Below are positions 1 to 8,959 of a stretch of DNA of 64,000 nt, piece by piece. The stretch lies in assembly GCF_009754915.1 (NCBI RefSeq), contig NZ_WPIK01000006.1:62001-126000 (forward strand). Reading direction: 5' to 3'. This stretch comes from Mucilaginibacter arboris. Lineage in GTDB: Bacteria > Bacteroidota > Bacteroidia > Sphingobacteriales > Sphingobacteriaceae. Under the pieces are notes generated by a model that ran no database searches, had not been told where the DNA came from, and saw only the letters and a list, made by a program, of their open reading frames with translations. Positions within the stretch are counted from its first letter, which is position 1. Each line of letters begins with the position of its first letter. The position numbers and the translations under genes are program-made.

Positions 1-421
1 TGATGTTGTTGTTATCAGCAACAATTATTATTGGGGAATTTTGATAAGCGGATACACCTTTAAACCCTTCTTCCAGGAAAACAGGGGCATATAAATTAAG
101 GTTTTTTACTACAGTGTTCAATAATTTTTGGGTTTGGGATGCCTGTATCTCATTAGCAATATTTTCCTTTAGCATTGCCGATCCAAGTGAATTTAAGGCA
201 TTACCATCTTCAAGCCCATTTCCTCCACCTTTTATTAAAATTTTTGTACGGATATTACAAACCGGATCCGTAAAATTAAGATAAGCCCACGAGCCTGCTA
301 ACGCCAGAAAAGTTAAACACAAAAACAAAGGCCAGTAAGCCAAATACCTAAATACCAGACTGTTGCCGAAACTCCAGCCACCATCTTTATAGACTTTTCT
401 ATTTACAACTAATAAGTTCAT
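1..421 (-). CDS. Wzc/Wzz-like exopolysaccharide chain-length protein, N-terminal part (runs off window)
   Basis: The reading frame is open from an ATG at 421 to the window edge, giving about 140 N-terminal residues. A basic, aromatic N-terminus is followed by one hydrophobic segment at about residues 29-49 (YWPLFLCLTFLALAGSWAYL), then an extracytoplasmic stretch with IRTKILIKGGG and a polar helical region. This layout matches the Wzz domain of polysaccharide co-polymerases and Wzc-type tyrosine autokinases, which in Bacteroidota control export and chain length of capsular or exopolysaccharides at the inner membrane. The kinase part, if present, lies outside the window. The family call is from layout and local residues only. 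Confidence 0.6.
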   Translation of the reverse strand, partial: MNLLVVNRKVYKDGGWSFGNSLVFRYLAYWPLFLCLTFLALAGSWAYLNFTDPVCNIRTKILIKGGGNGLEDGNALNSLGSAMLKENIANEIQASQTQKLLNTVVKNLNLYAPVFLEEGFKGVSAYQNSPIIIVADNNNI

Positions 422-441
422 TAATAAATAATTAATCAGTT

Positions 442-558
442 AGAGCCTGTTAATTTTATTCTGTATATGCTATTTTGTATACTTCTTTTATCACCTAAAA
501 AACAGGAAGCCCCTGTGTTTTTGTATAGCAGCAAAAAATACAGGCGTAAAAGAAGCAT
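442..558. repeat. Inverted pair of the ATGCTTCTTTTA repeat with an IS-end-like left flank
   Basis: The left arm begins ATACTTCTTTTATCACC at 479 and the right arm ends GTAAAAGAAGCAT at 558, so the pair can form a long hairpin. At 442, 37 nt before the left arm, AGAGCCTGTTAATTTT resembles the terminal repeat of the IS remnant at 27022-27566. It lies between the partial Wzc-like gene and the small gene at 588. Confidence 0.6.
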
Positions 559-587
559 TACCAATAATGCTGCCCATATCAAAAAAA

Positions 588-878
588 CTATTTGCTCAAT
601 TCTTTCAGCTTGATCTCGGCCCTACGGTTTTTTTGGAGGCCTACGACTGTTTTGCTGACAGCGATAGGCAAATTGGCCAGTTTGTTTAAGTTACTATAAT
701 AAGCAGGCAGAATAGAAGCTTTTGAAAAATTGTATCCTAAATTACGGGTAATTTCTGCTATCAGTACACTCTTATCGGTATTGCGGGCTTTTTTTGATGT
801 AAAAACATTAATTGCTTTAATCCCGCCTAAAAACAGCAAACAGGCTGCAATTACTGTAATAAATGCTTTGGTTTTCAT
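588..878 (-). CDS. Small membrane-anchored protein of unknown function
   Basis: The product is 96 residues if translation starts at the ATG at 878 (MKTKAFITVIAACLLFLGG). A longer frame starts at 968, but its first 30 residues look like untranslated sequence, and the hydrophobic segment follows the 878 start directly. Residues about 4-19 form a single membrane segment or uncleaved signal; the rest is basic and polar and ends LKELSK. I recognise no family. It is encoded on the same strand as the partial polysaccharide gene and is separated from it by a repeat hairpin. Confidence 0.5.
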   Translation of the reverse strand: MKTKAFITVIAACLLFLGGIKAINVFTSKKARNTDKSVLIAEITRNLGYNFSKASILPAYYSNLNKLANLPIAVSKTVVGLQKNRRAEIKLKELSK

Positions 879-968
879 AAATAACTGGTTAGGGAGAACT
901 ATATTCAAATTTAATTTAAATATAGAAAAACTGAATTTCTTTTTAGGAAAATACGAAATTATGAACAA

Positions 969-1197
969 GGCAGATTTAAAGCTGTTTTAAATCATATTAA
1001 AATTATTTTTTGTGCCCTTTTATCATTAAAGAGGGCATTTACGCTTCTCCTTAATAAAAAAACAAGATAGAAATACTAAATTTCAGGATAAAAGAAGTAG
1101 GGTTATTTAGCTATAAAGGCCTCAAAATAATTACATTTTTTCCTTGCTTAAAATGGCTTTGTAACTACACTATGCATAGATATACTTTGGGCCATAA
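969..1197. other. Intergenic region with one variant repeat core
   Basis: I see no gene here. It contains one A-variant of the interspersed motif, GATAAAAGAAGTAG at about 1087-1100, and a degenerate neighbour near 1030-1050. It follows the stop of the hybrid sensor gene on the minus strand. Confidence 0.4.
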
Positions 1198-4100
1198 TTA
1201 TGATTTATCTGCTTGCAGATCATTTAAAAACTGTGAAGGTGTTTTACCAAATTCTTTTTTAAAGGCTTTGGTAAAATAGGATTGTGTTTGAATGCCTACA
1301 CGGTACATTACATCGTTTAGCAAAACATCTTCGTGGGCAATGATGTAAGCTGCTTTTTTAAGTCGAAATGTTCTGACGTATTCACCGATAGACTGTCCGG
1401 AAACCTTTTTAACAATATGGTATAATTTGGTTTTGCTCATTCCCATTTCCCGGCAAATATGTTCCACATCTAAATCTGCATTACTCAGTTCCTGCTCAAT
1501 TAATTGATTAAATTGTTCTAAAAATATTTTGTCCTTATTTACATCTGCTGCTTCTGCAGTTTGGTTAAAATATTTTTTAAGGTAGCTTTCCTGCAATACT
1601 TTTCGTTGTTCTAAAATATTGTTAATGGATATTAGGAGCAGGTTTATACTTACAGGTTTAGGGAAAAAAAGATCAGCGCCCGAACTGGCGCCTTCAATTT
1701 TAGATTCGATTGCATCTTTTGCCGATAAAATAATAAACGGGATATGACTGGTATAAAATTCGCTTTTGATTTTTTTACATAAATCGATGCCATTTATTCC
1801 GGGCATCATTACATCGCTAATAATTAAGTCTGGTAAATATTCTTTTGCTTTACTTAATCCTTTCAATCCGTCGGCAGCTTCAATCACTTCATAAAATTCC
1901 CTTAAAGTGTTTTTTAAAAAGGCCCTGAGTTCATGATTATCTTCCACAATCAGGATTTTTTGTTTAACGGAATGATTGGAAATTCCCGTGAACAAATTTT
2001 CCTGTTCAGGTAAATCATGGTAATCACTCTGGTGATAAGGCGCTGTAATACTTTCCAGTCGGGTACTGATGATGGCGGAATTTGGAACCCATCGTTCCTG
2101 TGCCAGATAATCACTTTGATCAACCGGTACACAAATAATAAAATCAGAACCTTTTTCCCTTTCACTAAAAACAGAAAGGCTTCCTTTATGGATTAAAGTC
2201 AGGCTTTTTACAAAAGCCAGGCCAACACCAGAACCTAAATGAGCATCTGTGATGCGATAATACCGCTCAAATAAATGGTTGACAGAATCTTTTGATATCC
2301 CTATACCATTATCGGAAACCCGGATAAAAGCAGCCTTTTGCGGCCTGTAATTGTTATTAATAATAATTTTATTAGGATGGCTTGAATTGAAATTTACTGC
2401 ATCTGCATACAGTTCAACTGTTATTTTTCCACCAACAGGCGTGTATTTAAAAGCATTATCAATCAGGTTCAGGATTATTTTTTCCAGAATTTGCCGGTCA
2501 AACCAGGCTTCCGCAAAATTGTGCCGGATGATAATTTGAAAATCAATTTGTTTCTGCAAACTAAGATCCTTAAAATCATAAGTAATTTCAGAAATAAATA
2601 AATCAAGGTTGCCTTGCACTACACCGAGTTTGAGTGCGCCTGATTCTGCTTTTCTAAAATCCATCAGTTCATTAATCAGCAAAAGCAGCCTGTTGGCATT
2701 TCGGTGTATGGTTTCATAATGTTGTTTGAAGATTTGTTTGGTATCTTCTTCCCTAATTTTTTCTAAAGGGCCTAAAATCAAACTGAGCGGTGTGCGGAAT
2801 TCATGAGAAATATTAGTAAAAAACAGTAATTGCATCTGATGGATTTCGTCCCTTTTGTTTTCTTCGATCTTTTGCAGGTCAAGGTTCTTTTTAAAGCGAA
2901 GCGAAAAATAAACCACTGTCAAACCGGATAATATAATTAAAGACCGGAACCACCAGGTAGCCCAAAAAGGAGGCAAAATATCAATATTAATATAAGCGAT
3001 ATCAGGGTTCCAGACACCATCATTGTTTGCTGCTTTTACATAGAATTTGTAATGCCCTGGATTGAGGTTGGTATAACTGGCTTTGGTTTCTGTAGTAGGA
3101 TTATGCCAGGATTGATCGAACCCTTCTAACTTATAGGTATAATTATTGTTTTCGGGAGCTGTATAATTTAAGGTGGCAAATTCAAAAGAAAGGGTGTTTT
3201 GCTTATAATTAAGAGAAATTTGATGCGTAAGACTAATATCCTGCTGTAAAGGAGCATCTTTTTGTCCGGGAATAACAGTTTGATTAAACAGCTGAAAGTT
3301 AGTAAGGTAAACTGTTGCAACTTGTTGGTTCCGCTTAATATCTTTCGGATAAAATTTATTAAAGCCATTAATGCCGCCAAAATACATTTCCCCGTTCCCG
3401 GTTTTCATATAAGCGCCTGCTTCAAATTCTAATTCCTGCAAGCCGTCTGCCACATTGTATTTTTTGAAAGACTTGTTTTCAGGGTTTAGTTTCGTTAGTC
3501 CGTTAGAACTTGATATCCATAAATTTCCTGTTTCATCTTCCGTAATCCCTTTGATAAACTCACTGGAAAGTCCAGCTTCTTCTGTAAATAAATTGAACCT
3601 GTTGCTTCTTTTATCGAACAAAAATAAGCCTGTCTGCCCAACCCAAACCCTTCCTTTGCTATCCGTAAAAATTACCCTGATATCTGGTGTCCTTTCACTG
3701 TTTAAAAAATAATGGCTAAATTTTTTCTTGATCAGGTTATAGCAGTTCAATCCGCCATCATCCGTTCCTATCCATAAATTTTTGTCTTTATCTTCATTTA
3801 AAGTAATGATGTTGTTTCCGTAAAGACTGGTTTTCTGCTCAAAATCACTGCTGATGCGTTTAAATTGATGTGTTTTGTAGTTGAAAAGATTTAAGCCGCC
3901 ATAATAAGTTGCAATCCAGAAATTTCCTTCGCTATCTTGTAAAGTAGATTGTACAAAATTAGAACTGATCGAGTTTTTATCATTCGGGTTATTAACGTAA
4001 TGGGTAAAAGTGTATTTATCCCTGTTCATTAAATTTAAACCACCGCCCCAGGTCCCAATCCAAAAGTTTTTATACCGGTCTTCGTTAATACTTAAAACCG

Positions 4101-5394
4101 CATCAGAACTAATACTTTCCGGGCCATAAACGTTGTACCTGAAATGCTGAAAAGTATGGTTTGAAGCATTAAACAGATTTAAACCACCACCGTCTGTACC
4201 AATCCATATCCTGTTTTTATCATCTTCATAAAAGGCTTTAACATCATTATAGCTTAAACTATTGGCATTGGGCTGCTGCTGATACAATTGAAATTTATCG
4301 GCCAAAGGAGCATAAAAATTGATGCCGCCACGATGCGTTCCTACCCATAAATTATTTTGGTTATCTTTAAAAATAGCCGAAAGGGTTTTTTGAGATAAAC
4401 TAAGCGGATTGCCTAACTCATTCTGTGAATGTTCAAAATTGTTACTTTCCGGTTTATATAAATCAAGGCTCCCGTTAATGCCGCCAGCCCAGATATTTCC
4501 TTTTTGATCAGCCAATAAACTTCTGATCTGGTTAGTGCTCAGGCTAAAAATATCGCTGTTGCTATGTCGGAACTGCTGATAATTATGTGTATTTAAATTA
4601 AACGTAATCAATCCGTCATTAAAAGTACCCAGCCAGATATTTCCATTTTTATCTTCCTGGATTTTTAAAATCGCATAATTAATTTGTGTGCTTGGGTTTC
4701 CATTTAAATCAAACGTAGAAGAAAATGAACCAGTATTTCTGTTAAAAAGGCTTAACCCTTTATCAGTCCCAATCCAAAAACGTTGTTTACTATCTTCAAA
4801 CAAACAGTTTACTTGTTGGCTGGGTAAACTTTCAATCCTGTTTTTCTGATGATGAAAGTGCTTGAAAACGGTATGCTTCGCATCAAAAAGGTTTAATCCG
4901 CCGCTTTCTGTACCAATCCATAAATTGCTGTTTTTATCACTATAAATACAAGTAATATCGTTTGCAGAAACTGTATTGTTATTGAAAGGACTATGCTTGT
5001 ACCGGGTAAAAGTGTTGGTATAAGGATTAAATTTATTTAACCCATTGATGGTCCCGATCCATAAATTACCACGCAAATCTTCAGCAATACAGTTGATATA
5101 GTTATCACTGATGCTGGTTGGATCTCTAACATTATTTTTAAATACCCGGATTTTATTGCCATCGTACTTGTTTAAACCGTCCCTCGTACCAAACCATAAA
5201 AAACCTCTTTTATCCTGATAAATGGTTTCAACCGTATTGTTGGAGAGTCCCTGGGTACTGGTTAAGTGTTTGAATTTCAGGTTTAGTTTCTGGGCATGGG
5301 CAGGATAAATTGCAAGTGCAAGAAAAGTTATCAGAGAAATAAAAATCCTTTGCAAGGCATTAATGAGTTGAGCTGTACGAACAGTATTTAACAT
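1198..5394 (-). CDS. Hybrid two-component system sensor/regulator (HTCS) of the pectin/galactan locus
   Basis: This 1398-residue protein combines all parts of a Bacteroidota hybrid two-component regulator. A signal peptide (to about residue 35, ending YPAHAQ) is followed by about a dozen Reg_prop beta-propeller repeats (recurring NLWIGT, GGLNLF) to about residue 700, then a Y_Y_Y domain (about 745-805) and one membrane helix (about 810-833). The cytoplasmic half has HisKA with NISHEFRTPLS (phosphoacceptor His near 865), an HATPase with NLIDNAFKY and GVGLAF, a receiver with IISDVMMPG (Asp near 1192) and an AraC-type HTH at the C-terminus (about 1295-1395). Such proteins bind an oligosaccharide in the periplasm and activate the adjacent susC-led operon. 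Its divergent position next to susC supports control of this locus. The exact ligand is not visible; galacto-oligosaccharide is an inference from the neighbouring enzymes. Confidence 0.93.
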   Translation of the reverse strand: MLNTVRTAQLINALQRIFISLITFLALAIYPAHAQKLNLKFKHLTSTQGLSNNTVETIYQDKRGFLWFGTRDGLNKYDGNKIRVFKNNVRDPTSISDNYINCIAEDLRGNLWIGTINGLNKFNPYTNTFTRYKHSPFNNNTVSANDITCIYSDKNSNLWIGTESGGLNLFDAKHTVFKHFHHQKNRIESLPSQQVNCLFEDSKQRFWIGTDKGLSLFNRNTGSFSSTFDLNGNPSTQINYAILKIQEDKNGNIWLGTFNDGLITFNLNTHNYQQFRHSNSDIFSLSTNQIRSLLADQKGNIWAGGINGSLDLYKPESNNFEHSQNELGNPLSLSQKTLSAIFKDNQNNLWVGTHRGGINFYAPLADKFQLYQQQPNANSLSYNDVKAFYEDDKNRIWIGTDGGGLNLFNASNHTFQHFRYNVYGPESISSDAVLSINEDRYKNFWIGTWGGGLNLMNRDKYTFTHYVNNPNDKNSISSNFVQSTLQDSEGNFWIATYYGGLNLFNYKTHQFKRISSDFEQKTSLYGNNIITLNEDKDKNLWIGTDDGGLNCYNLIKKKFSHYFLNSERTPDIRVIFTDSKGRVWVGQTGLFLFDKRSNRFNLFTEEAGLSSEFIKGITEDETGNLWISSSNGLTKLNPENKSFKKYNVADGLQELEFEAGAYMKTGNGEMYFGGINGFNKFYPKDIKRNQQVATVYLTNFQLFNQTVIPGQKDAPLQQDISLTHQISLNYKQNTLSFEFATLNYTAPENNNYTYKLEGFDQSWHNPTTETKASYTNLNPGHYKFYVKAANNDGVWNPDIAYINIDILPPFWATWWFRSLIILSGLTVVYFSLRFKKNLDLQKIEENKRDEIHQMQLLFFTNISHEFRTPLSLILGPLEKIREEDTKQIFKQHYETIHRNANRLLLLINELMDFRKAESGALKLGVVQGNLDLFISEITYDFKDLSLQKQIDFQIIIRHNFAEAWFDRQILEKIILNLIDNAFKYTPVGGKITVELYADAVNFNSSHPNKIIINNNYRPQKAAFIRVSDNGIGISKDSVNHLFERYYRITDAHLGSGVGLAFVKSLTLIHKGSLSVFSEREKGSDFIICVPVDQSDYLAQERWVPNSAIISTRLESITAPYHQSDYHDLPEQENLFTGISNHSVKQKILIVEDNHELRAFLKNTLREFYEVIEAADGLKGLSKAKEYLPDLIISDVMMPGINGIDLCKKIKSEFYTSHIPFIILSAKDAIESKIEGASSGADLFFPKPVSINLLLISINNILEQRKVLQESYLKKYFNQTAEAADVNKDKIFLEQFNQLIEQELSNADLDVEHICREMGMSKTKLYHIVKKVSGQSIGEYVRTFRLKKAAYIIAHEDVLLNDVMYRVGIQTQSYFTKAFKKEFGKTPSQFLNDLQADKS
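3604..3613 (+). repeat. Coding copy of the GCTTCTTTTA core inside the HTCS gene
   Basis: An exact decamer, in the context GTTGCTTCTTTTATCG, lies in the propeller-coding part. On the gene strand it encodes DKRSNR, a different frame from most other coding copies. Confidence 0.5.
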
Positions 5395-5858
5395 GCTTTA
5401 ATACATCGCTTGATAAAAGCCGGTTTATAAAATAATTGGTAAAAAACAAATTACAGTAAGTTTAGAACTGTTTTATTAGTTTATAATGAATTATGCCATG
5501 CTTCTTTTAGCAGGCAAATTCTTTGATGTAAATGTACAACATCATAAATAATTTGGCTGCTTTTTTTGCCGGTAAAAGAAGCATTGGCATATACCATCTA
5601 CAAATGCAACAGATGGGTTTTACGATAAAAAGTATTTTTGAACATAGTTTTTGAGAATATATAACCATTTGAACCAAAATTAGGAACAAACAGACTAATC
5701 ATTATTTTAAAATTACCCTTGATTTGTCTGTGTGAATTGGGCAACAGTTTAAGGTTGATGAAAATCAATGTTTAAAAACTGATTCACCCAGGAAGGATTT
5801 TTGTTTCTTATACAAAGCCTTTTCCAGTTAATAAACCAATTTAACTAAATAATATATT
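5395..5858. other. Divergent intergenic region between HTCS and susC
   Basis: This 464-bp region should hold the promoters of the HTCS gene (minus) and the susC operon (plus), and the operator bound by the HTCS AraC domain. A TATTTTTG stretch at 5633-5640 fits the Bacteroidota -7 box on the plus strand, but I find no convincing -33 TTG at the right distance. I could not pick out a direct-repeat operator with confidence. The inverted repeat pair at 5498-5584 is inside it. Confidence 0.4.
5498..5584. repeat. Inverted pair of the ATGCTTCTTTTA repeat
   Basis: The left arm is ATGCTTCTTTTAGC (from 5498) and the right arm is GCCGGTAAAAGAAGCAT (to 5584), both with exact cores. It lies in the HTCS/susC divergent region. 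The sequence 34 nt before the left arm (AGAACTGTTTTATTAG at 5464) is weakly like the IS-type end seen at other copies. Confidence 0.65.
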
Positions 5859-8800
5859 ATGCAAATTTTTACGCTCCAATTCTGGAGAAGGTACAGCGTG
5901 TTGCTACTCTTGCTTTCGGCTTTATCCTTCTCTTCTGCTCTTGCCCAGCAAGGGATTTCTGTAACAGGTACCGTAACATCAAAAGAAGATGCTACGACCT
6001 TGCCTGGCATTACAGTTACGGTAAAAGGTACTACGCGGGGCACTGCTACCGATGCTGCCGGTAAGTACAACATCAGTGCTTCTGCAGGCAGTACGCTTGT
6101 TTTTAAGGGAATTGGATACGAAACCAGGGAAGTTTCGGTAACAGGGCCAGTGGTCAATGTAATCCTGGAAACGCACCAGCATGGATTAAACGAAGTTGTA
6201 GTTATTGGCTACGGTACAACTACCAGGCAGAATATAACTACGGCCGTTACCAAAGTTGACCCTAAAGACGTACCGCAGGCCGCTAACAGCAACATCCAGC
6301 AATTGCTTTTTGGAAGAGCGGCAGGATTGCAGGTATCGCAGGCAAGTGCGCAACCAGGCGGAGGGATCAATTTATCGATCAGGGGACGGGGCAATCCGCT
6401 TTATGTAGTAGATGGGATCCTATATCCGGGAGATGCTTTAGAACCCGGAAACGGTACAATTGCTTCCGAAACTAATGGTGTAAACCGGTCCGGTTTGGCC
6501 GGACTGAACCCGGAAGATATCGAATCTATAGAAGTATTGAAAGATGCCAGTGCTGCGATTTATGGCGTAAATGCTGGTAATGGTGTAGTTTTAATTACCA
6601 CAAAAAAAGGCAAAGCAGGTCGTTTAAACATCAGTTACAACGGTAGCTACTCTTTCGAAAAAAACTACCCTTACCTGCAACCACTTAATGCTACGCAATA
6701 CGAAACCTTGTACAATCAATTAATTTCGGACTACACAACTGGAACCAAGCCAACACCATTTACACCCGCTCAAATTGCTGCTGCAGGAGCAGGAACAAAC
6801 TGGTTAGATCAAATCTTCAGAACGGGCGCTATCAACAATCATCAGCTTACCGTTAATGGCGGCAGTGATAAAGTTACTTACTATTTTTCGGGAGGATATT
6901 ATAATGAGACCGGAACCTTAATTCATGCCGGGTTAACCAAATACACGGGCCGGGCCAACTTATCATTTAACCTTGCCAAGTTTTTAACGCTAAACACTAA
7001 TTTTACCGGAAGCAATAACAGCTATCTTAACTCTTCTTCGGGCGGGCAAACCGGCGGTTCCGGAAGCCAGGGATTTGGTATGATCCAGGCTGCTTTAGGT
7101 TATCCTGCTTATGTACCGGTAAGGGATGCGAATGGCAATTACAGCAGGTTTGGCGTAATTTCCAATCCCGTATCCTTAGGTGATATTCAGGATAACACCT
7201 ACTCTCATAGCTTAAATGCAAATATCTCTGCAGATATAAAAATCATACCGGGCGTATTAGCAGTACATGGCCTGTTTGGCGATCTGTACGAAAATGCAAA
7301 CCGCGATTTCTTTGTTCCAAGCACGGTTTATTATTACCAGACTTATCAGTCAAGAGCTTCGCAAAACTTCAGTAACCGCGAGAACCAGACGATGGAAGCT
7401 ACCATAACCTTTAAAAAGGATATTGGAAGTGCACTAAACCTGGATGCTGTTGCCGGAATGGGCCAGTACAGAAATACTTATGGCGCATTCGGGAGCCAGG
7501 GTGCCGGTGCGCCGGATGCTTTTGGTACCTCCAGTTTAATTTCTGAAACGGCTAACGTTGGTATTAGCTCCGGTAAAACCGCCAGCAAAACACGTTCTTA
7601 TTTTGGCCGGGCTTCTGCTACCTTTTTAAACAGGTATTTGCTAACGGCATCATTTCGTTACGACGGCTTTAGCTACTTCTTTCCGCAGAACAAATATGCT
7701 GCATTCCCTACCGTTTCTTTAGGCTGGAAAATTAACGAGGAAGCTTTTCTGAAAAATTCAACCGTAATCAGTCAGTTAAAGTTAAGGGCAAGTTACGGAA
7801 CAACAGGCTCTAATAATATTGGAACGGCCGCTTATGGTTTGTATGCTTCTGATGGAAATATCCTCTATTTTAACAACGGCGGAAGCACTGCTGCCACGAT
7901 TGCCCGTACAGCCATTGACCAGCCAAATCTTACCTGGCAAAAAACGATTAATAAAGATTTAGGTTTAGATTTCGGCTTTTTTAAGGATAGGATCACCGGA
8001 TCAGCAGATATATTTAAGGATGATGTAACTAACCTGCTCCGCAACAATGGACCTACAGCGCCTTTATCTTTCTTATCATCAGCACCGGTAAACGGAGGCC
8101 ATCAGGTACGGCAGGGTTTTGATATTGGTATCAATACCCAAAATGTACAGATTAAAAATTTCAGCTGGAGTTCCATCATTAATGTTTCCCATTATGTGTA
8201 TAAATGGAAAGAACGTTTTGTATATGATATCTTAGGTTCTTACGGAGGCGTTCAATATCAATCAGCTACTGATCCGGTAAATGAAAGATACTATTTTAAA
8301 ACAAACGGTATCCTACAAGTTGGACAGGCTGTTCCTGCCTCTCAACCTTCCGCCGGTGGCGCAAGGCTTCCTGGCGCCCCGATATTTGTTGATGCTAATG
8401 GCGATGGAAAGCTGGATGGTAATGACATATTTAAATTAAACCCTGATCCAAAACTAAATGTAGGTTTTGGCAACAATTTCCATTATAAACAATTTGACCT
8501 GAGCATTTTCTTTTACAGTCAGTTTGGCGGCAAGGCAACTAATTATAATTACGCCTGGGCAGATCCAACAAATATTATTTCCAGCACACAAAGCGGCACT
8601 ATCCAGGCTTTAGATGTTTACACTTCGGCTAATACTTCCGGTACCCGCCCTGGCGTAAACTATGTAGAAAGTGCTACCGGCCTTCCTCAGGGTTCAGACA
8701 TTAATATTGTAAGCACCAATTTTGTCCGTTGCCGCAACCTTACCCTGGGTTATACTTTCAATTCAAGGTTCCTGAATAAGTTTACTAAATCAGTAAGGGT

Positions 8801-8942
8801 TTTTGCTGATGCACAAAACCTATTTATTATTACTAACTACAAAGGTGTCGATCCTGAAGTTTCTTATGCTAACGTTAAAGGCGGTTATGCACCTTATCCA
8901 ATGTTCAGGACATTCTCATTCGGCTTAAAAGCAGGATTTTAA
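5859..8942 (+). CDS. SusC/RagA-family TonB-dependent outer-membrane transporter
   Basis: The 1027-residue product begins with a signal peptide (to about residue 30, SSALAQQ). A carboxypeptidase-regulatory-like domain (VTGTVTSKEDATTLPGITV) follows, then a TonB-dependent plug with the SusC signature (LYVVDGILYPG, EDIESIEVLKDASAAIYG, GNGVVLITTKKG) and a long beta-barrel ending in FSFGLKAGF with a C-terminal Phe. SusC proteins import oligosaccharides across the outer membrane, with energy from TonB, in complex with a SusD lipoprotein, which is encoded 17 bp downstream. The adjacent GH53 and galactosidase genes suggest galacto-oligosaccharides as cargo; that is inference. It is the first gene of the plus-strand operon, transcribed away from the HTCS gene. 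Confidence 0.95.
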   Translation: MQIFTLQFWRRYSVLLLLLSALSFSSALAQQGISVTGTVTSKEDATTLPGITVTVKGTTRGTATDAAGKYNISASAGSTLVFKGIGYETREVSVTGPVVNVILETHQHGLNEVVVIGYGTTTRQNITTAVTKVDPKDVPQAANSNIQQLLFGRAAGLQVSQASAQPGGGINLSIRGRGNPLYVVDGILYPGDALEPGNGTIASETNGVNRSGLAGLNPEDIESIEVLKDASAAIYGVNAGNGVVLITTKKGKAGRLNISYNGSYSFEKNYPYLQPLNATQYETLYNQLISDYTTGTKPTPFTPAQIAAAGAGTNWLDQIFRTGAINNHQLTVNGGSDKVTYYFSGGYYNETGTLIHAGLTKYTGRANLSFNLAKFLTLNTNFTGSNNSYLNSSSGGQTGGSGSQGFGMIQAALGYPAYVPVRDANGNYSRFGVISNPVSLGDIQDNTYSHSLNANISADIKIIPGVLAVHGLFGDLYENANRDFFVPSTVYYYQTYQSRASQNFSNRENQTMEATITFKKDIGSALNLDAVAGMGQYRNTYGAFGSQGAGAPDAFGTSSLISETANVGISSGKTASKTRSYFGRASATFLNRYLLTASFRYDGFSYFFPQNKYAAFPTVSLGWKINEEAFLKNSTVISQLKLRASYGTTGSNNIGTAAYGLYASDGNILYFNNGGSTAATIARTAIDQPNLTWQKTINKDLGLDFGFFKDRITGSADIFKDDVTNLLRNNGPTAPLSFLSSAPVNGGHQVRQGFDIGINTQNVQIKNFSWSSIINVSHYVYKWKERFVYDILGSYGGVQYQSATDPVNERYYFKTNGILQVGQAVPASQPSAGGARLPGAPIFVDANGDGKLDGNDIFKLNPDPKLNVGFGNNFHYKQFDLSIFFYSQFGGKATNYNYAWADPTNIISSTQSGTIQALDVYTSANTSGTRPGVNYVESATGLPQGSDINIVSTNFVRCRNLTLGYTFNSRFLNKFTKSVRVFADAQNLFIITNYKGVDPEVSYANVKGGYAPYPMFRTFSFGLKAGF

Positions 8943-8959
8943 AACTAAGAGCTAATAAC

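Noticed and set aside
479-558. CRISPR array as explanation for the many repeat copies
   Set aside because: Copies are dispersed over 62 kb with no regular spacing, no spacers and no cas genes.
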